DNA of 64,000 bases from Comamonas sp. NLF-1-9. GTDB taxonomy: Bacteria > Pseudomonadota > Gammaproteobacteria > Burkholderiales > Burkholderiaceae_C. The stretch spans positions 2,480,001 to 2,544,000 of the forward strand of contig NZ_CP078069.1 of assembly GCF_019195435.1 (NCBI RefSeq), in the 5' to 3' direction. The first letter of the stretch is position 1. Each line of letters starts with the position of its first letter. The position numbers and the translations under genes were made by a program. The notes beneath the pieces were generated by a model. The model did no database searches. It saw only the letters and a list, made by a program, of their open reading frames with translations, and had not been told where the DNA came from. Below, one piece after another: positions 1 to 9,249 of this stretch.

Positions 1-896
1 ATGGTGGTGACCTTCCAGCCGTCGAAGGCCTTGGGCGGCACCAGCATCGAGAAATTGGTCTTGCCGCAGGCGCTGGGAAACGCGGCGGCCACGTGGTATT
101 TTTTTCCTTCGGGGTTTTGCACGCCCAGGATCAGCATGTGCTCGGCGAGCCAGCCTTCGTCGCGCCCCATGGTGGACGCAATGCGCAGCGCCAGGCACTT
201 TTTGCCCAGGAGCGCGTTGCCGCCGTAGCCCGAGCCGTAGCTCCAGATTTCGCGCGTTTCGGGGTAGTGCACGATGTATTTGGTGGGGTTGCAGGGCCAG
301 CTCGTCGCGTCTTTCTGCCCTTCGGCCAGCGGCACGCCCACGCTGTGCACGCAGGGCACGAACGGACCCTCGGTGCCGATCACGTCGTAGACAGCGCGGC
401 CCATGCGCGTCATCAGCTTCATGTTCACCGCCACATAGGCGCTGTCGGAAAGCTCCACGCCGATCTGCGCGATCGGGCTGCCCAGCGGCCCCATGGAGAA
501 CGGAATCACGTACATCGTGCGCCCGGTCATGCAGCCGTCAAACAGCGGCTTGAGCGTCGCGCGCATCTCGGCCGGCGCCATCCAGTGGTTCGTCGGGCCG
601 GCGTCTTCTTCCTTCTGCGAGCAGATGAAGGTACGCCCTTCGACGCGCGCGACGTCGCTGGGGTCGGACCACGCGAGAAAGGAATTGGGGCGCTTGGCCG
701 GGTTCAGGCGCTTGAAGGTACCGGCCTGAACCAGTTGCTCGCACAGCTGCTCGTATTCCTCCTGGCTGCCGTCGCACCAGTGGATGCGCGCCGGCTTGCA
801 CAGCGCTGCCATGTCGGCGACCCAGGCGATCAGGCGGGCGTTCTTGACGTAGGCGGGTGCCTGCACGTGCAGGCCTTGCATGGTCGGTGCGTTCAT
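1..896 (-). CDS. pckG: Phosphoenolpyruvate carboxykinase (GTP), 5' part
   Basis: Cytosolic gluconeogenic enzyme converting oxaloacetate plus GTP to phosphoenolpyruvate, GDP and CO2. The minus-strand frame starts at ATG 896 ([20 protein letters not shown]) and stays open to the window edge, giving about 298 residues, roughly half of the usual ~600-620. The nucleotide-binding P-loop FPSACGKTN is visible at about residues 273-281, and the preceding blocks ([43 protein letters not shown]) are typical of the GTP-dependent family rather than the ATP-dependent one. The C-terminal half lies outside the window. No neighbour shares its transcript: upstream sequence to about 1150 is non-coding. Confidence 0.96.
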   Translation of the reverse strand, partial: MNAPTMQGLHVQAPAYVKNARLIAWVADMAALCKPARIHWCDGSQEEYEQLCEQLVQAGTFKRLNPAKRPNSFLAWSDPSDVARVEGRTFICSQKEEDAGPTNHWMAPAEMRATLKPLFDGCMTGRTMYVIPFSMGPLGSPIAQIGVELSDSAYVAVNMKLMTRMGRAVYDVIGTEGPFVPCVHSVGVPLAEGQKDATSWPCNPTKYIVHYPETREIWSYGSGYGGNALLGKKCLALRIASTMGRDEGWLAEHMLILGVQNPEGKKYHVAAAFPSACGKTNFSMLVPPKAFDGWKVTT

Positions 897-1150
897 CGCG
901 GGGCTTCCTGGAGTTGAAAAACGGTCTTTTCAAAGGAAGCCCAGCCCGCCCTGTCGGGTGCGGGGTGTGTCTGGACGCGCGCCGCCTTTGAAAAAAGGGC
1001 TCTTCACCTGCCAGCATGCAGCGCATCGGCCGGGTCGAGATCGATTCTAGGAAGTGCGCCCCGATTTGTCCCTCGCCCTACCCCCAAACCCATGAAAATG
1101 ATGCATGACTTTATGCGCGCGATGCGCCGTCTGGGCATGAGTTCGGGCAT
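897..1150. other. Non-coding upstream region of pckG
   Basis: This stretch of about 250 bases lies between the start of pckG and the terminator of the next minus-strand gene. It must hold the pckG promoter and leader. I see no convincing sigma-70 hexamers, no protein-like frame and no clear riboswitch; the plus-strand frames crossing it do not look like real proteins. Confidence 0.5.
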
Positions 1151-1175
1151 GAAAAAGCCCCGCGTTGCGGGGCTG
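1151..1175 (-). terminator. Rho-independent terminator
   Basis: On the minus strand the sequence AGCCCCGC-AAC-GCGGGGCT forms a perfect 8-bp GC-rich stem with a 3-base loop and is followed directly by TTTT. It sits just downstream of the stop of the 47-residue membrane peptide (1197-1340), so it probably ends that transcript. Confidence 0.85.
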
Positions 1176-1196
1176 TTTGTGGCGGCGGGGAGCGCG

Positions 1197-1340
1197 TCAG
1201 CCGACGGTGATCGCGATCATCGCCAGGATGAAGATCAGCATCGCGCCGTACATCGGGATGATGAAGGGGATCACGGTAGTGACGCTCTCTATCGGATCGA
1301 CTTCAGCGGCGGTTTCGGGGCTGGGGGTGTGCTCGGACAT
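1197..1340 (-). CDS. Small single-span membrane protein (47 aa)
   Basis: A 47-residue frame starting MSEHTPSPETAAEVDPIESV. The first 21 residues are polar and acidic; residues 22-46 form one very hydrophobic segment (VIPFIIPMYGAMLIFILAM), which predicts a single transmembrane helix. A full-consensus Shine-Dalgarno AGGAGG lies 7 bases upstream of the ATG and a strong terminator follows the stop, so it is a complete, independently bounded expression unit. I do not recognise the family; function is unknown. It lies downstream of dprA on the same strand with about 120 bases between. Confidence 0.75.
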   Translation of the reverse strand: MSEHTPSPETAAEVDPIESVTTVIPFIIPMYGAMLIFILAMIAITVG

Positions 1341-1461
1341 GGTGCGGCCTCCTGGCGATTCGGTTTCTTGTCTTCCGTAGCCCGCAAGTGTAGCGCCAAG
1401 CGCCCGCAGGCGTGCGCCTCGCCCCTGGCGCGCCGCGGGTCAGACACCGCTTGAGCGCCCC

Positions 1462-2616
1462 TCAGGCGCCCGCGACTTGTTGAAACAGGCCGCCGGGCAG
1501 GCGCGCGACATGGCCCGCCAGTTCCAGCTCCAGCAGACGCAACTGCAGGCTGGCCGCGTCCATGCCGGTGCGTGCCACCAGCGCGTCGATGCCTAGCGGA
1601 TCAAAGCCGAGCGCGTGCAGCACCGGGTCCGCTGCCTCGGTCGCGCGCGCGCCGGCTTCGGGGGCGGGCTGGGCCAGCGGCGGCCGCAGCCCGGGCAGTG
1701 CGAGTTCTTCCAGGATGTCTTGCGCGGTTTCCACCAGTTTGGCGCCCTGGCGAATCAGCGCGTGGCAGCCGCGCGACTGCGGCGCGTGGATGGAGCCGGG
1801 AATCGCAAACACCTCGCGCCCCTGTTCGCTGGCGAGGCGTGCGGTGACGAGCGAGCCCGAGGCCAGCGCCGCCTCGACCACCAGCGTGCCGCGCGTCAGC
1901 CCGGAGAGGATGCGGTTGCGCCTGGGAAAGTTGGCCGGCAGCGGCGGCGTGCCCAGCGGGTATTCGCTCAGCAGCAGGCCGCGCTCGGCAATGCGCCGCG
2001 CCAGGGCCTGGTGCGCGCGCGGATACACCTGGTCGAGCCCGGTGCCGACCACCGCGACGGTGTCCGGGCCCATGCCCGGCGCCGCTGCCAGCGCGCCTTC
2101 GTGGGCCGCGCAATCCACGCCGCGCGCAAGGCCCGAGACGATGCACAGGCCGGCCTCGCGCAGCGCCCGGCCAAAGGCGCGGGCGTTGTGCACGCCCTGG
2201 GCGCTGGGGCTGCGGCTGCCGACGACCGCCAGACTGGCAGCGGGCACCAGGGTATCGGCATGCAGCCAGGTTTCGGCCCCTTCGGCGTAGAGCAGCACCG
2301 GCGGGTCTTCGGTGTCCAGCAGCGCCTGCGGATAGTTGCCGTCGGCCAGGGTGAGCAGCGCGCGGGCGATGCCCGGGCCGGGGGAGGTTTCAAGCCATTG
2401 CCGGGTGCGCTGGACCAGGGCGTCGAGCTCGGGGCCGTGGTGTTTCGCGAGGGCGCTGGCCTGGGCACTGCTCAGGCAGCTGCCCCAGTCCGCCGCATCG
2501 TGCGCGAAGACGGCCTCGGGCAGACCGAAGCGGCTGAGCAGCCGCCGCGCCGCCGCAGGCCCCAGGCCCTTGGCCGTGGTCAGGCGCAGCCAAGCCGCAA
2601 GTTCGCCCGGCTGCAT
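1462..2616 (-). CDS. dprA: DNA processing protein DprA
   Basis: DprA binds incoming single-stranded DNA during natural transformation and loads RecA. The 384-residue product has an N-terminal helix-hairpin/SAM-like region (1-110), then the Rossmann-like core with GSRSPSAQG (133-141), SGLARGVD (161-168), a VVGTGLDQVYP strand and FPRRNRILSGL (230-240), followed by GSLVTARLASEQGREVFAIPG-type sequence, all hallmarks of the family. A C-terminal winged-helix domain (about 320-380) is present. It follows the LysM gene by 24 bases on the same strand, the arrangement usual in Burkholderiales, so the two are probably co-transcribed. Confidence 0.95.
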   Translation of the reverse strand: MQPGELAAWLRLTTAKGLGPAAARRLLSRFGLPEAVFAHDAADWGSCLSSAQASALAKHHGPELDALVQRTRQWLETSPGPGIARALLTLADGNYPQALLDTEDPPVLLYAEGAETWLHADTLVPAASLAVVGSRSPSAQGVHNARAFGRALREAGLCIVSGLARGVDCAAHEGALAAAPGMGPDTVAVVGTGLDQVYPRAHQALARRIAERGLLLSEYPLGTPPLPANFPRRNRILSGLTRGTLVVEAALASGSLVTARLASEQGREVFAIPGSIHAPQSRGCHALIRQGAKLVETAQDILEELALPGLRPPLAQPAPEAGARATEAADPVLHALGFDPLGIDALVARTGMDAASLQLRLLELELAGHVARLPGGLFQQVAGA

Positions 2617-2640
2617 CGCGCCGCGAAGCTGCTGCAGGAC

Positions 2641-3867
2641 TTACTGCTGCGGGTTGACTAGGTGGTCGCCCACCTGCACCGCGTCGCTCACGCGCAGCAG
2701 CAGCACGTAGGAGACGCGCTCGAAGGTGCGAAACACCATGGCGATGCCATTGACCTCGCTGGGCAGCTTGATGGTGGGCTTGTTCTCGTCGGTCTTGTCC
2801 TGCACGCGCTCGCCGCCGCTGAGCACGGTGAGCACCTGGCCGACCTCGATGCCGTCGGCGCTGCCGCGGTTGATGGCCACCACCTGGTTCTGCCCGGCGT
2901 AGCGCACCGCGGTGCTGCCGTACAGCGAGACCACCTGCGCATCCACCGGCACCTGCGGCGCATGCGGCACGTAGTTGGCAAAGCCCTGCTTGACCGCAGG
3001 CAGCAGGCGGTCGCCCGGGCGCACCTCTTCCTTGGCGCCCGAGAGGCTGACCGTGGCGGGCACCGGCACGACCTCGACCTTGCCCTCGCCGGCCGGGCTT
3101 TCCTGCTCGGACTCGCCGCGCACCAGCGTGGCGCGCGCGACGTACTGCGCCTCGTAGCCGAGGATCTCGCCGCTGGCCGGGTCCTTCATCGGCACCAGGT
3201 TGCGGTACACGCGCCACTGGCGCGGGGTGTCGACGCCGAGTTCGACCGGGCTGCCTTCTGCGCCGCGCACGTAGGCCAGGTCGCCATTGCCGATGATGGA
3301 GTGCGAGCCGCGCGTGGCGACGATGCGCGGTGCCTGCTCGAAGGCCAGCTCCTGTACCACCTCGGGCTCGACCAGGAAGGGCTCGATCAGTTGCGGGTTG
3401 AGCGTGGGCAGCGCGCTGTCGGCCAGGCTCTCGTAGCGTGTGCGCGGCGAGATGCGGATGGTCTCCCCGGGCCCGCCGGTGTGCAGCCGGGCGTAGCCGC
3501 CGCTGCGCTCCAGGTACAGGGTCTGGCCCGGATAGATCAGGTGCGGGTTGGCGATGGTCTTGAGGTTCATGCCCCAGAGCTCTGGCCAGCGCCAGGGCTG
3601 GCGCAGGTACACGCCCGAGATGCCCCAGAGCGTGTCGCCGCGCTTGACCACGTAGCGCTCGGGCGCACCGGGCGAGAGCTCGGACTCGGGAATGCCGCGG
3701 GCGGCCGTCTGCTGGGCGGTGGCGCGGGCCTGGTCGGTGATGGGAAACTTTTGCGCCCATGCGGCACCCGAAGGCAAGGTGCAGAGCAGGGCGGTGGCCA
3801 GGAGCGAGGCGGCCGCTGCGCCGCAGGCCTGTGTGCTTGTCCGTCCTGCCTTGTCTTTGTCCAGCAT
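2641..3867 (-). CDS. LysM peptidoglycan-binding domain protein
   Basis: A 408-residue exported protein. Residues 1-38 look like a signal peptide ending AWA-QK. One LysM domain spans about 72-119 (YVVKRGDTLWGIS ... LIYPGQTLYL), and the remaining ~290 residues form an uncharacterised conserved C-terminal part. The frame is open further upstream to 3921, but ATG 3867 is preferred because a GAGGGA ribosome-binding site lies before it and it gives a compact signal peptide. It probably binds periplasmic peptidoglycan. It heads an operon with dprA and diverges from def; the shared upstream region contains nested inverted repeats. Confidence 0.9.
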   Translation of the reverse strand: MLDKDKAGRTSTQACGAAAASLLATALLCTLPSGAAWAQKFPITDQARATAQQTAARGIPESELSPGAPERYVVKRGDTLWGISGVYLRQPWRWPELWGMNLKTIANPHLIYPGQTLYLERSGGYARLHTGGPGETIRISPRTRYESLADSALPTLNPQLIEPFLVEPEVVQELAFEQAPRIVATRGSHSIIGNGDLAYVRGAEGSPVELGVDTPRQWRVYRNLVPMKDPASGEILGYEAQYVARATLVRGESEQESPAGEGKVEVVPVPATVSLSGAKEEVRPGDRLLPAVKQGFANYVPHAPQVPVDAQVVSLYGSTAVRYAGQNQVVAINRGSADGIEVGQVLTVLSGGERVQDKTDENKPTIKLPSEVNGIAMVFRTFERVSYVLLLRVSDAVQVGDHLVNPQQ

Positions 3868-3922
3868 GTGAAGATCCCTCTTGCCTGTTTCGTCGCGTCG
3901 CTGCGCTCGAGCGATGAGCACA

Positions 3923-3974
3923 AATCAAGAGAGATTCTCGATCCAAGCTCTTGATTGGGCAACGATTATTGCCC
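3923..3974. promoter_or_regulatory. Nested inverted repeats in the lysM/def divergent promoter region
   Basis: AATCAAGAG (3923-3931) and CTCTTGATT (3948-3956) form a perfect 9-bp inverted repeat with a 16-base spacer. It is followed without a gap by a second palindrome, GGGCAA-CGATTA-TTGCCC (3957-3974). The location between two divergent genes suggests an operator or overlapping promoters. No regulator can be named. Confidence 0.45.
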
Positions 3975-4032
3975 CTGAGCCAACGTCCGCGCCCGAAAGT
4001 GGCGAGAATAACGACATATTCCACACCCAGCC

Positions 4033-4557
4033 ATGGCCATTCTTCCCATCCTCCGTTACCCCGATCCGCGCCTGCACAAGGTGGCCCAGCCGGTGCAGCA
4101 GGTCGATGAGCGCATACGCACGCTGGTGGCCGACATGATCGCCACCATGTACGAGGCCGAAGGCATAGGTCTGGCCGCCACGCAGGTGGATGTGCACGAG
4201 CGCGTGATCGTGATCGACGTGTCCGAGACGCGCGACCAGCCCATGGTGTTGATCAACCCCGAGACGCTCTGGCTCAGCGAAGACAAGCTGCTCGGCGACG
4301 AAGGCTGCCTGTCGGTGCCCGGCATCTATGAGCGCGTCGAGCGCTCGGCGGCGGTGCGGGTGCGCGCGCTCGACGCCACGGGCGAGCCGCGCGTGATCGA
4401 GGCAGAGGGCCTGCTGGCGGTGTGCATCCAGCACGAGATGGACCACCTCATGGGCCGGGTCTTCGTCGACTACCTCTCGGCGCTCAAGCGCGGGCGCATC
4501 AAGACCCGGCTGCTCAAGCAGGAAAAGGAGCTGCGCCAGCAAGCGGTGCACGCATGA
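4033..4557 (+). CDS. def: Peptide deformylase
   Basis: Removes the N-formyl group from nascent polypeptides. The 174-residue protein carries all three family motifs: GIGLAATQV (44-52), EGCLSVPG (90-97) and QHEMDH (133-138). The metal ligands would be Cys92, His134 and His138, with Glu135 catalytic. It starts an apparent operon with a small lipoprotein gene (overlap ATGA) and fmt, whose product adds the formyl group that Def later removes; this pairing is common. Confidence 0.97.
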   Translation: MAILPILRYPDPRLHKVAQPVQQVDERIRTLVADMIATMYEAEGIGLAATQVDVHERVIVIDVSETRDQPMVLINPETLWLSEDKLLGDEGCLSVPGIYERVERSAAVRVRALDATGEPRVIEAEGLLAVCIQHEMDHLMGRVFVDYLSALKRGRIKTRLLKQEKELRQQAVHA

Positions 4558-5069
4558 CGCGCGTGCGCACCACCGCCGCCGTGCTGCGCCGCCGCGCGCT
4601 GTGCCTGGCGGCGGCCGCGCTGCTTGCGGCCTGCGCCGCGCCGCGCTGGCAGCAGCCGGGCACGCCGCTGCCCGAGGTGCTGGCCGCGCTCGGCCAGCCC
4701 ACGCTCACGCTGGCCTTGCCGGGCGGCGGGCAGCGACTGATCTACAGCAGCGAGCCCGCGGGCCGGCAGGTGCTGCAGGCCGAGTTCGACGCCGGCCAGC
4801 GGCTCGTCGCGCTGCATCAGGTGATGAACGAGGCGCGCTTCATGGCGCTGCGCCCCGGCGTGGACACGCGCACCACGGTGCTGCAGACCTTCGGGCCGCC
4901 CGCCCTGGTGGAGCAGGTGGTCAGCTTCAGGGGCGACATCTGGACCTACCGCCTGCTGGAGAACTTCATCGCGCGCCAGGCCCACGTGCACATCGACCCG
5001 GCCGGCGTGGTGCAGCGCGTGATGTTCACCGACGAAGAGCCGGACGAGCGCTTCCTGCGGCTGCGCTGA
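4554..5069 (+). CDS. Outer-membrane-type lipoprotein, unknown function
   Basis: A 171-residue product starting [18 protein letters not shown] positively charged n-region, hydrophobic stretch and lipobox LLAAC predict a type II signal peptide. The ATG overlaps the def stop as ATGA, so translation is coupled. The body contains two repeats of a small beta-rich motif ([13 protein letters not shown] ... [22 protein letters not shown]) that resembles SmpA/BamE-like lipoproteins in style, but I cannot assign it. It lies between def and fmt. Confidence 0.85.
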   Translation: MTRVRTTAAVLRRRALCLAAAALLAACAAPRWQQPGTPLPEVLAALGQPTLTLALPGGGQRLIYSSEPAGRQVLQAEFDAGQRLVALHQVMNEARFMALRPGVDTRTTVLQTFGPPALVEQVVSFRGDIWTYRLLENFIARQAHVHIDPAGVVQRVMFTDEEPDERFLRLR

Positions 5070-5082
5070 GGACCGCCCTGCC

Positions 5083-6057
5083 ATGCGCCTGGCCTTTGCC
5101 GGTACCCCCGAATTTGCCCAGCAGGCCTTGCAGGCGCTGCTGGACGCGGGCCTGCAGGTGGCGCTGGTGCTGACCCAGCCCGACCGCCCTGCGGGGCGCG
5201 GCATGCAGTTGCAGGCCTCGCCCGTCAAGCAGTGCGCGCTGCGCCACGGCCTGGCGCTGGCGCAGCCGCGCAGCCTGCGCCTCGATGGTCGCTACCCCGA
5301 GGACGCGGCCCAGGCGCGCGCGGCGCTGCTGCAGGCCGACGTCGACGCCATGGTGGTCGCCGCCTATGGCCTGATCCTGCCGCAATGGGTGCTCGATGCG
5401 CCGCGCCTGGGCTGCCTGAACATCCACGCCAGCCTGCTGCCGCGCTGGCGCGGCGCGGCGCCGATACACCGCGCGATCGAGGCGGGTGACGCCGAAACCG
5501 GCGTGACCATCATGCAGATGGACGCGGGCCTGGACACCGGCCCCATGCTGCTGCGCGAAGCGCTGCCGATCGCGCCGCGCGACACCACGGGCAGCCTGCA
5601 CGACAAGCTGGCGCGCCTGGGCGGCGAGCTGATCGTGCGCAGCTTCAAGGAACTGGCCGAAGGCGGCCTGCAGCCCACGCCCCAGCCCGAGGAAGGCGTG
5701 AGCTACGCGCACAAGGTCAGCAAGGCGGAAAGCCTGATTGACTGGTCGCGCCCGGCCGCGGCGATAGAGCGGCAGGTGCGCGCCTTCAACCCCTTCCCGG
5801 TGGCGCAGACCGAGCATGCGGGCGCTGCGCTCAAGGTCTGGGACTGCGAAATTGATAGCTATTCGCGTAATACGGACGGGCGTTACGGCCGGATTTTGCT
5901 TGTAAACGAAGCTGGTGTGCGCGTGGCCTGCGGCGAGGGCACGGCGCTCCGGCTCACCGCCTTGCAGCGCGCGGGCGGCAAGCGCCTGGCGGCGGCCGAA
6001 TTCCTGCGTGGGCACGCCCTGGACGTGGGCGACGTGCTCGGCGGGCGGGGCGCGTGA
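5083..6057 (+). CDS. fmt: Methionyl-tRNA formyltransferase
   Basis: Formylates the initiator Met-tRNA using 10-formyltetrahydrofolate. The 324-residue protein has the N-terminal formyltransferase domain ([12 protein letters not shown]) with the catalytic block [13 protein letters not shown] (115-127), the DTGPML segment and a C-terminal OB-type tRNA-binding domain (about 210-320). Residues 257-272 are encoded by a 46-bp segment (5851-5896) that resembles the dispersed GATAGCT repeat found elsewhere in the window, yet the frame is intact. The gene follows def and the lipoprotein gene, and azlC overlaps its stop by 4 bases. Confidence 0.97.
   Translation: MRLAFAGTPEFAQQALQALLDAGLQVALVLTQPDRPAGRGMQLQASPVKQCALRHGLALAQPRSLRLDGRYPEDAAQARAALLQADVDAMVVAAYGLILPQWVLDAPRLGCLNIHASLLPRWRGAAPIHRAIEAGDAETGVTIMQMDAGLDTGPMLLREALPIAPRDTTGSLHDKLARLGGELIVRSFKELAEGGLQPTPQPEEGVSYAHKVSKAESLIDWSRPAAAIERQVRAFNPFPVAQTEHAGAALKVWDCEIDSYSRNTDGRYGRILLVNEAGVRVACGEGTALRLTALQRAGGKRLAAAEFLRGHALDVGDVLGGRGA
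5851..5896 (+). repeat. Diverged copy of the 46-bp GATAGCT repeat inside fmt
   Basis: The segment starts ATTGATAGCT and ends GGCCGGATTT and is exactly 46 bp long, matching both ends and the length of the intergenic copies at 12935, 22245, 34095 and 28783. The central stem has changed: CGTAA and TTACG replace the usual GCGCTTG/CAAG arms. It lies in frame within the coding sequence. Copy identity is an inference from ends and length. Confidence 0.5.
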
Positions 6058-6821
6058 GCGGGCGCGCTGCGGCCTGGTCCGCGCTGCTCGCGCTGCTGCG
6101 CAGCCCGCACTACCGCCTGGGCGTGCTGGACATGGCGGGCCTGGCGCTGGGCATCTCCGCCTGGGGTCTGGTCACCGGCGTGGCCATGGTCAAGACCGGC
6201 ATGGGCGTGACCATGGCCGTCATCATGACGCTGACCGTGTACGCCGGCAGCGCCCAACTGGCGGTGTTGCCGCTCATGGCCTCGGGCGCGCCGCTGTGGG
6301 TCATCTGGCTCACCGCGGCCTGCGTGAACCTGCGCTTCGTGATCTTCAGCAGCCTGTGGCGCGACTATTTCGGCGGGCTGCCGCGCTGGCACCGCATCGC
6401 CCTGGGCTATGTGAGCGGCGACGTGATCTTCGTCGGCTTTCTCAAGCGCTTTCCCAAGCCCGAGCCCCGGCCCGAGCAGGTGCCGTATTTCTGGGGCGCG
6501 GCGACGACGCTCTGGCTGGCCTGGCAGCTGTCCTCGCTTGCCGGCATCGTGCTGGCCAATGCGATCCCGCTGCACTGGGGCCTGGGCTTTGCCGGCGTGC
6601 TGGCGCTGCTGGGCATTCTGCTGGCGATGCTGGTGGACCGCCCGAGCTGGCTCGCCACGCTCACCGGCTGCAGCGCGGCGGTGGCGGCCTATGCGCTGCC
6701 GCTCAAGCTCAACATTCTGCTGGCGGTGGCCGTGGCGGTGGCCGTAGGCCTGGCGGCCGAGGCGCTGGAGCGCAGCCTGCGGCGCAACCGCCAGCGCGCG
6801 GGGGCGCAGACGCCGCCATGA
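6054..6821 (+). CDS. azlC: AzlC family permease (branched-chain amino acid exporter, large subunit)
   Basis: A 255-residue integral membrane protein with about seven hydrophobic segments. The GTG start overlaps the fmt stop (GTGA). The segment [18 protein letters not shown] near the N-terminus and the block [13 protein letters not shown] are typical of AzlC/YgaZ. With AzlD it would export branched-chain amino acids or analogues across the inner membrane. The stop overlaps the azlD start (ATGA), so the two subunits are translationally coupled. Confidence 0.9.
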   Translation: MSGRAAAWSALLALLRSPHYRLGVLDMAGLALGISAWGLVTGVAMVKTGMGVTMAVIMTLTVYAGSAQLAVLPLMASGAPLWVIWLTAACVNLRFVIFSSLWRDYFGGLPRWHRIALGYVSGDVIFVGFLKRFPKPEPRPEQVPYFWGAATTLWLAWQLSSLAGIVLANAIPLHWGLGFAGVLALLGILLAMLVDRPSWLATLTGCSAAVAAYALPLKLNILLAVAVAVAVGLAAEALERSLRRNRQRAGAQTPP

Positions 6822-7153
6822 ACCAGCCGTGGTGGCTCGTGCTGATCACCATCGCCGGGCTCACGCTGGTGACGGTGATCACCCGCGCGCTCTTCCTCAT
6901 CCCCGAGCGCGAACTGCCGCTGCCCGACTGGCTGCGCCGCGGGCTCAAGTACGCGCCGCTGGCGGCCATCGCCGCGGTCGTCGCGCCCGAGGTGTTGATG
7001 CAAGACGGGCAGCTGATCCGCACCCTGGCGGACGCGCGCCTGCCGGCGGTGCTCGTGGCCAGCGCCTGGTACTTTTGGCGGCGCAGCATTCTCGGCACCA
7101 TCGTGGTCGGCATGGCCGTCTACCTGCCGCTGCACATCGTGCTGGGCTGGTAG
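6818..7153 (+). CDS. azlD: AzlD family small subunit
   Basis: A 111-residue membrane protein with about four hydrophobic segments, beginning [20 protein letters not shown]. The size, the LIPERELPLPDWLRRGLKYAP segment following the first helix, and the 4-base overlap with azlC identify it as the small partner of the AzlCD exporter. It is the last gene of the apparent def-fmt-azlCD cluster; a separate promoter-like TACAAT for pgk follows. Confidence 0.88.
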   Translation: MNQPWWLVLITIAGLTLVTVITRALFLIPERELPLPDWLRRGLKYAPLAAIAAVVAPEVLMQDGQLIRTLADARLPAVLVASAWYFWRRSILGTIVVGMAVYLPLHIVLGW

Positions 7154-7167
7154 CGCCGGGGCTTTCC

Positions 7168-7173
7168 TACAAT
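7168..7173 (+). promoter_or_regulatory. Putative -10 element of pgk
   Basis: TACAAT (five of six matches to TATAAT) lies about 29 bases before the pgk ATG and just after azlD. A transcript would begin near 7180, giving a leader of about 20 bases. No good -35 element is seen at the proper distance, so this is a weak prediction. Confidence 0.4.
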
Positions 7174-7201
7174 CGCCGCGCCCCATCACCATCGGTATCG
7201 C

Positions 7202-8437
7202 ATGCACATCCTTCGTTTCTCCGACCTCTGCGCCCAGGGCCAGGCCCGCGGGCGGCGCGTATTCATCCGCGCCGATCTGAACGTGCCGCTGGACGGCGAG
7301 CGCATCACCGAAGACACGCGCATCCGCGCCTCGCTCCCCTGCATCCGCATGGCGCTGGAAGCGGGCGCCGCGGTCATGGTGACGAGCCACCTCGGGCGCC
7401 CCACCGAGGGCGAGCTCAGGCGCGCCGACTCGCTGGCCCCGGTGGCGCGGCGCCTGGGCGAACTGCTGGGGCGCGAGGTGCCGCTGCGCGCCGACTGGGT
7501 CGATGGCGTGCAGATCGCGCCCGGCGAGCTGGTGCTGCTGGAAAACTGCCGCGTCAACCCCGGCGAGAAGAAGAACGACCCGCTGCTGGCGCGCAAGATG
7601 GCCGCGCTGTGCGACATCTACGTGAACGACGCCTTCGGCACCGCGCACCGCGCCGAGGGCACGACCTATGGCATCGCCGAGTACGCGCCCGTGGCCTGCG
7701 CCGGCCCGCTGCTGGCCGCCGAGATCGACGCGCTCACGCGCGCGCTGGCCAGCCCCAGGCGCCCGCTGGTGGCCATCGTTGCCGGCTCCAAGGTGTCGAC
7801 CAAGCTGACCATACTCAAGAGCCTGGCGCACAAGGTCGATCAACTCATCGTCGGCGGCGGCATTGCCAACACCTTCCTGCTGGCGGCCGGCCTGCCGATT
7901 GGCAAGAGTCTGGCCGAGCCCGACCTGGTGGGCGAAGCGCGCGCGGTGATCGACGCCATGGCCGCGCGCGGCGCCAAGGTGCCGATCCCGAGCGACGTGG
8001 TCGTGGCCAAGACCTTTGCCGCCGACGCCGCGGCCAGCGTCAAACCCGTCGCCGAGGTCGCCGAGGACGATCTGATCCTGGACATCGGCCCCGACACCGC
8101 CGCGCGCCTCGCGGCCCAGCTGGAAGCGGCCGGCACTATCGTCTGGAACGGCCCGGTAGGGGTGTTCGAGTTCGACGCCTTTGCCCACGGCACCGAAACC
8201 ATCGCCCGGGCGATCGCGCGCTCTAACGCCTTCAGCATCGCCGGCGGCGGCGACACGCTGGCGGCGATCGCCAAGTACGGCATCGCCTCGCAGGTGGGTT
8301 ACATCTCCACGGGGGGCGGCGCTTTTCTGGAAGTACTCGAAGGCAGGCAGCTGCCGGCGTTCGAAATCCTCCAGCGCCGCGCCGACTTGCCGGCGCAAGT
8401 TGCGGTCGCGTGCAAACAAAACAACACAATCGCCTGA
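7202..8437 (+). CDS. pgk: Phosphoglycerate kinase
   Basis: Glycolytic and gluconeogenic kinase interconverting 1,3-bisphosphoglycerate plus ADP with 3-phosphoglycerate plus ATP in the cytosol. The 411-residue product has the PGK signature [11 protein letters not shown] near the N-terminus, the substrate-binding SHLGRP, the FGTAHRA block, the hinge segment and the C-terminal GGGDTLAAI nucleotide-binding motif. Length is close to the family norm of ~390-400, with a slightly longer N-terminus. It appears to be a single-gene unit. Confidence 0.97.
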   Translation: MHILRFSDLCAQGQARGRRVFIRADLNVPLDGERITEDTRIRASLPCIRMALEAGAAVMVTSHLGRPTEGELRRADSLAPVARRLGELLGREVPLRADWVDGVQIAPGELVLLENCRVNPGEKKNDPLLARKMAALCDIYVNDAFGTAHRAEGTTYGIAEYAPVACAGPLLAAEIDALTRALASPRRPLVAIVAGSKVSTKLTILKSLAHKVDQLIVGGGIANTFLLAAGLPIGKSLAEPDLVGEARAVIDAMAARGAKVPIPSDVVVAKTFAADAAASVKPVAEVAEDDLILDIGPDTAARLAAQLEAAGTIVWNGPVGVFEFDAFAHGTETIARAIARSNAFSIAGGGDTLAAIAKYGIASQVGYISTGGGAFLEVLEGRQLPAFEILQRRADLPAQVAVACKQNNTIA

Positions 8438-8559
8438 GCGCGTAGGGCAAATTCCCCGCGCGTGTTTGCCTTTCCCGGGTTTGGTGCTAAAAATGCCGTT
8501 CGAGCCCGTGGGAGGCGTGTGATTGCACCGCGTGGCATCATCAATTGGAGGAGAGGATC

Positions 8560-9249
8560 ATGTCCTTGACCAGGGCTCTCACATGGGCTGCCGCTGCCGC
8601 TTCCGTCGTGGCACTCACGGCCTGCGAAACCGCACCGATACCGGTGGCGAAGAACTTCGAATACACCAGCCAGTACAAGGTACGCTCGGCCGGCCATTGG
8701 GACCTTGTGGCGCGCGACGTGGCCGCGCAGACCCGCGCCATGCTGGGCTCGGTCGGCGTGGCGGACACCAGCGCGCTGCACGTGGTGGCACCGGCCAACC
8801 CCAGCCCTTTTGACCTGGGCTTTCGCGACTTCCTGATCACCGAGCTGGTGCACGACGGCGCCCATGTGCGCGTCGACCCGGCGGCGGCGCTCGCCGTCAG
8901 CTACAGCACCCAGGTGGTGCGCCACAACAGCGACCGCCCGCACTTCATCCCCGGCGCCTTCACCATGCTGGCCGGCGGCCTGGCCGCGGCCTACGGCCTG
9001 CGCCTGCAGCACATCGACACCAAGATCGTCGCCGGCCTGGGCCTGGCGGTGGGCCTGGACTACGCCAACAGCATCAATTCGGGCGGCCCGACGAATACCG
9101 AGCTGATCCTCACGACGACCGTGACGCGCGACGGTCAGTATCTGGCGCGCAAGACCGACGTCTACTACCTCGAGAACGTGGACCTGCCGCTGTTCGCAAA
9201 ACAGCCGCAGTACTACCGTGCAGTCAACATGAAGGTGGTCTCGCAATGA
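8560..9249 (+). CDS. Lipoprotein of unknown function
   Basis: A 229-residue protein starting MSLTRALTWAAAAASVVALTACE, with a clear lipoprotein signal peptide and lipobox LTAC. ATG 8560 is preferred to the upstream in-frame ATG 8545 because a strong GGAGGAG ribosome-binding site precedes it. The mature part has a short hydrophobic stretch (AGGLAAAYGL, AGLGLAVGLDY) and no domain I recognise. The next gene, also a lipoprotein, overlaps its stop by 4 bases, so the two are coupled and probably work together at the cell envelope. Confidence 0.85.
   Translation: MSLTRALTWAAAAASVVALTACETAPIPVAKNFEYTSQYKVRSAGHWDLVARDVAAQTRAMLGSVGVADTSALHVVAPANPSPFDLGFRDFLITELVHDGAHVRVDPAAALAVSYSTQVVRHNSDRPHFIPGAFTMLAGGLAAAYGLRLQHIDTKIVAGLGLAVGLDYANSINSGGPTNTELILTTTVTRDGQYLARKTDVYYLENVDLPLFAKQPQYYRAVNMKVVSQ

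Noticed and set aside
1092..1454. Plus-strand ORF of 120 codons
   Set aside because: It is antisense to the 47-residue membrane peptide and its terminator, and has no ribosome-binding site.
8438..8559. Terminator after pgk (GGCAAA ... TTTGCC)
   Set aside because: The stem is short with a long loop and no T tract follows, so it is not convincing.
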